A stretch of 7,361 bases of DNA, taken from assembly GCA_017431185.1 (NCBI GenBank), contig JAFRLP010000553.1, positions 1 to 7,361 of the forward strand. Reading direction: 5' to 3'. Under the pieces are notes generated by a model. The model worked only from the letters and a program-made list of their open reading frames with translations, ran no database searches and was not told the origin of the DNA. Positions 4,781 to 7,361 of the stretch are shown here, piece after piece; the stretch's first letter is position 1; each line of letters begins with the position of its first letter. Source of the stretch: Victivallales bacterium. Its GTDB lineage: Bacteria; Verrucomicrobiota; Lentisphaeria; Oligosphaerales; Oligosphaeraceae. A program made the translations under genes and the position numbers.

Positions 4781-4924
4781 TGCGTAAGAACCAAATCTAC
4801 CACCTTTGTCATTACTCATACAAAACGCAATTTGGACACGCTCCTGTTTGGGCGTTGTCTTGTTGTGCTTTGTATGACGGTGTGGTAGCCGTGGTTCTTG
4901 CATAACGGTCAACGCCCTTTTTTT
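4781..4924 (+). ncRNA. Structured leader RNA with alternative terminator (putative attenuator)
   Basis: Four nested helices can form together: P1 AAGAACCA/TGGTTCTT (4786-4793 with 4892-4899, extended by TGC/GCA across a bulge), P2 CTACCAC/GTGGTAG (4797-4803 with 4882-4888), P3 TCATACAAA/TTTGTATGA (4816-4824 with 4869-4877), and a tip hairpin P4 (4838-4843 with 4850-4855, one G-U). A rival helix pairs GGGCGTTG (4850-4857) with CAACGCCC (4910-4917), and that is followed at once by seven T (4918-4924), as in an intrinsic terminator. Forming the rival breaks P4 and cannot nest with P1-P3, while ACGGT/GCCGT (4877-4881 with 4888-4892) offers a small replacement hairpin. The ribosome site of the membrane-protein gene starts ten bases later. 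This is the layout of a riboswitch or attenuator; the signal is unknown. An origin or packaging hairpin is the main alternative. Confidence 0.6.
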
Positions 4925-4945
4925 ACCCATAACAGGAGAATGGAA

Positions 4946-7042
4946 ATGTCAGAAGAAACCCCAAATTCCCAAGAACCAACCAACAAAGCCAATGACAAGA
5001 TTCAAGCAGCCAAGGAGAACGCCAAGAAGGTCGCCAGTGCAATCATGAGCAAGGTAGATGACCTTTACAACAAGCTGCCATTGGACAAGATTAACGAGAA
5101 ACTTGCAAAAATGCCAGGGAAATTTGATGCTAAGTCTCGTGGGTTTAAGGTGGGAGTGACAATTGTTGCAATATTGTTTATTTTGTTTGGTTTGAGAATT
5201 GCTTTTAAAAAGAATCCCAAGGCAACAGAATTACAGTCTGTTACAAATGTTCCCCCAAATGGGATTGTTGTAAATAGAACGGTGTCACCTGAAACGAAAC
5301 AGGAAGTAGTCAATACCTTCAATATGATGCAGGAGCAAATGAGGCAAGCGCAGGCGCAACTTGACAAATCACAGGAGGAATTAGAACAATCGCTTAAGAA
5401 GGCTGAAGAGGAGCGAGTACAGGCAAATGAAAGAATGAAACGGAAGGCGGCAGAAGAAAGGGCACGATTCGAGGCTCGATTAGCAGCGGAAGAGGCTGCC
5501 GCTGCTGCAAAGCAAAAGGCCGAACAAGAAAGGAAAGAGCAGGAGAGGCAGATTGAATTGGCCAGGCAAGCTGAGGAAAGAAAAGCTCGAGAAGCAAGAG
5601 AAGCAGCAGAAGAGGCGGCCCGAATAGAACAAAGACAAGCCACAAGAAAGGCATTTCTTGCGCAACTTCAGACTCATGCAACACAAAATCCGTATGAGGT
5701 GACAGCGGAAGCAGATACAAACTATACTTGTAAATTGTCTTCTGTGAAACCGTATCATAGTCAAATTATCAAACTGGTGGAAACTCCTTTGGAGTTTGTT
5801 TTGAAGTTTCTAAATGATAATTTGATTGATGCTGAAGATGATAAGGAAATTTTTTGTTTGCAAGATGATGGCATCTTCATGAGGCAGGATAGAAGAAAAG
5901 GTGAACAACAACCCTTTAATGGATTCTTTTTGTTAGGGGATGAAGTCCTTACGAGTGAAAAGCTGAACATCTACGGTCCTTCCTTGTTTCAGTTGAAGGA
6001 TGGGGTTATCGAAGGGGTGAAGGTCAATTTTGATCACTCTATGAAACGAATTGCCTCAATCGCCTATTATGAAAATGGGAAATGCCTGGCAAAAGAAGTC
6101 TTTAATCAGAGGGGATTGCGTGAAAGCACAAATCTCATCTTTGAGGGAGAAAATGAAAAATACGAGGTCACATACAAGTATGTCAGGGGAAAGCCTGAAA
6201 TAGAGGAGGCAAAGGGTGAACGCAAAGATGAATTTTCATATTCGATTCATGGCACAGGTGAAACTATCATTTATCCAAACAAGAAAATTCATTATAGCTA
6301 TAAAAACGGTTTGATACAGTCCGCAACAGAAGAATACATTGCCACTATCAATAATCACCAGTATAAAAAACTTGATGAATACAGCTATGATAATAACGGC
6401 ATACTTGAGGGGTTTTATGATATTGTGTATGTAAACGGAATGAATGAGAGTTTCACAAAAATTTCCTATTATCCAAATGGCAACATGAAAACGAGAATGA
6501 CCCATAACAAATTAGAAGGTTTTTATGAAGATGGAAATTTGGCCTATGTGCGGGAACCACAAATTTCGACAAGCTATTATCCAAACGGGAAAATCAAATC
6601 GGAGGTAGGAGAACTGCAAGCAAAGCCCTTTTTCAAATACTATGATGAACAGGGCGTTCTTATTTTCTTCGAGGACGACAATGGTTTCAAATATGAGCAT
6701 GAAGGTGTAAAATATGAAGGAGTAGGTGGTGGTGAGTACGATGCCACAAAATACTATGAAAATGGCATTCTCTTGTTCGATGGAAATGGTCGAGATAGTG
6801 CCTCTTATCGTGGCAAATTTTATTATAAAAATGGCTCAATCGCAAGAGATGGCGATAATCTTTTCGATGAAAACGGCAATCCCTCAAAAGGTCTGAAAAT
6901 GCTTTCATCCCCCCAACGCTATTCCAATGGGATCAAGGATAGAATGAACAAGATTGCCATGATTATCACCAAATGGCATCAGGACTCCCCAAAACCAATA
7001 GCATTGGGATTGAAGAATTATCTTGATCCAAACAAATTATAA
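4946..7042 (+). CDS. Membrane-anchored coiled-coil protein with YwqK/MORN-like repeats
   Basis: I start at the ATG at 4946, which has AGGAG (4934-4938) seven bases upstream; a TTG at 4898 in the same frame lies in the leader stem, and the ATG at 4940 is too close to the ribosome site. The 698-residue product has no signal peptide. Order of parts: charged helical N-terminus (1-67), one membrane span VGVTIVAILFILFGLRIAF (69-87), short linker, a long Glu/Lys/Arg/Ala-rich coiled coil like TolA's (about 118-242), a mixed domain (245-370), then about ten short repeats of the form YYxNGxI...G (374, 443, 452, 481, 508, 527, 544, 565, 603, 626, 640), as in the YwqK/COG2849 family. The repeats would form a beta-rich rod and the coil would reach across the envelope. 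Function is unknown; YwqK relatives are sometimes called antitoxins, without proof here. The gene is more A+T-rich than the helicase and looks like separately acquired cargo. Confidence 0.85.
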   Translation: MSEETPNSQEPTNKANDKIQAAKENAKKVASAIMSKVDDLYNKLPLDKINEKLAKMPGKFDAKSRGFKVGVTIVAILFILFGLRIAFKKNPKATELQSVTNVPPNGIVVNRTVSPETKQEVVNTFNMMQEQMRQAQAQLDKSQEELEQSLKKAEEERVQANERMKRKAAEERARFEARLAAEEAAAAAKQKAEQERKEQERQIELARQAEERKAREAREAAEEAARIEQRQATRKAFLAQLQTHATQNPYEVTAEADTNYTCKLSSVKPYHSQIIKLVETPLEFVLKFLNDNLIDAEDDKEIFCLQDDGIFMRQDRRKGEQQPFNGFFLLGDEVLTSEKLNIYGPSLFQLKDGVIEGVKVNFDHSMKRIASIAYYENGKCLAKEVFNQRGLRESTNLIFEGENEKYEVTYKYVRGKPEIEEAKGERKDEFSYSIHGTGETIIYPNKKIHYSYKNGLIQSATEEYIATINNHQYKKLDEYSYDNNGILEGFYDIVYVNGMNESFTKISYYPNGNMKTRMTHNKLEGFYEDGNLAYVREPQISTSYYPNGKIKSEVGELQAKPFFKYYDEQGVLIFFEDDNGFKYEHEGVKYEGVGGGEYDATKYYENGILLFDGNGRDSASYRGKFYYKNGSIARDGDNLFDENGNPSKGLKMLSSPQRYSNGIKDRMNKIAMIITKWHQDSPKPIALGLKNYLDPNKL

Positions 7043-7044
7043 AG

Positions 7045-7091
7045 AAAAAAGACTGGCTTGGATTTTCACAAACTCCAAGCCAGACTTTTTT
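7045..7091. terminator. Bidirectional intrinsic terminator
   Basis: CTGGCTTGGA (7053-7062) and TCCAAGCCAG (7074-7083) form a perfect 10-bp stem. After an A-A mismatch, the stem continues as AAAAAAG (7045-7051) with CTTTTTT (7085-7091), so a T-run follows the stem on both strands. It lies two bases after the plus-strand stop (7040-7042) and touches the minus-strand stop (7091-7093), so it serves both convergent genes. Confidence 0.92.
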
Positions 7092-7361
7092 CATCGACGA
7101 ACGATTCCTATTGTGCTGATGACGGAATCGTCCTTGCCCGAGTTGCTGCTGTCATCGCTGGATGGTGCCACCCAGTCGAGCACGGTGCCACCCGCCTCAG
7201 CGTAGAACGGCGTGACGAGGAAGTTGCCGTTGCCTTCGCGGGTCACGATGTAGTCTCTGACCTTGAATGACTTGCCTGTATGGATGTCCACGCGTTCCTC
7301 GTCCAGCGCTGGAACATCGAAGAACGGATAGAGGGTTTCAAGCACCTTCTGCCTGTCCTCA
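7091..7361 (-). CDS. C-terminal part of an unrecognised protein (runs off the right edge)
   Basis: An open frame enters from the right edge (first full codon at 7360-7358) and ends with TGA at 7091-7093, giving 89 residues of C-terminus. The GTG at 7345 has no ribosome site and sits in continuous coding sequence, so the gene most likely starts outside the window. The visible part includes TLYPFFDVPALDEERVD, then GKSFKVRDYIVTREGNGNFLVTP, FYAEAGGTVLDWV, and a Ser/Asp-rich tail. No membrane segment or known motif is seen. Its G+C content and codon choice are closer to the helicase gene than to the adjacent membrane-protein gene, and it may belong to the chromosome or to the older part of the element. 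It shares the bidirectional terminator with its convergent neighbour. Confidence 0.65.
   Translation of the reverse strand, partial: EDRQKVLETLYPFFDVPALDEERVDIHTGKSFKVRDYIVTREGNGNFLVTPFYAEAGGTVLDWVAPSSDDSSNSGKDDSVISTIGIVRR

Noticed and set aside
4874..4888. Mini frame ATG ACG GTG TGG TAG in the leader, as a Trp-type leader peptide
   Set aside because: It has no ribosome site and only one Trp codon. The bases are explained by pairing in helices P2 and P3.
4898..4945. Upstream TTG start (4898) for the membrane-protein gene
   Set aside because: It lies in the leader stem and upstream of the probable terminator, with no ribosome site. The ATG at 4946 has AGGAG at proper spacing.

Overview
The window looks like part of an integrated accessory element in a Gram-negative-type bacterium. 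The host cannot be fixed from sequence alone. The long membrane/coiled-coil/YwqK-repeat protein and the general gene style remind me of Akkermansia or other Verrucomicrobiota, but this is a tentative recollection. No tRNA, rRNA, CRISPR array, integrase or transposase is visible. The 4946-7042 gene and its leader are clearly more A+T-rich than the helicase/Rep block at 857-2802, so the window looks like a patchwork.

Layout, left to right. Bases 1-360 hold no convincing gene, but carry inverted repeats and a CGGACnGTCC palindrome. A small AlpA/excisionase-like helix-turn-helix protein follows (361-729, +). Next is a minus-strand pair, read right to left: an inovirus Gp2/YfjJ-type HUH replication initiator (2161-2802) and a Pif1-family helicase (857-2152). 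They are separated by 8 bases, with the helicase ribosome site overlapping the Rep stop codon. A minus-strand intrinsic terminator (807-846) closes the pair. Its promoter (2965-2993) drives a leader of about 150 nt that contains a C9/G9 tract and two more copies of CGGACnGTCC. Upstream lies a second minus-strand gene (3088-3651) that appears to be a diverged copy of the same Rep fold with the catalytic histidines replaced. It is divergent from a small gene (3751-4137) whose C-terminal helical domain resembles those on phage ssDNA-handling proteins.

Bases 4138-4945 contain no convincing gene but much structure: a perfect 12-bp hairpin, a 15-base palindrome, tandem direct repeats, a good sigma-70-like promoter, and a long leader. 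The leader carries a small hairpin plus T7, then a nested stem structure of about 120 nt with an alternative terminator hairpin plus T7, just before a strong ribosome site. It serves a 698-residue single-span membrane protein with a long charged coiled coil and about ten YwqK/MORN-like repeats (4946-7042). A bidirectional terminator separates this gene from a convergent gene that runs off the right edge.

Working model (inference): the left and centre form a compact rolling-circle-type replication and regulation module (Rep, coupled helicase, inactive Rep-like paralogue, small DNA-handling protein, HTH regulator) with a shared operator-like palindrome. The right part is an accessory membrane-protein gene under leader-RNA control. 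The two most novel points are the apparent catalytically dead Rep paralogue beside the intact one, and the attenuator-like leader RNA.
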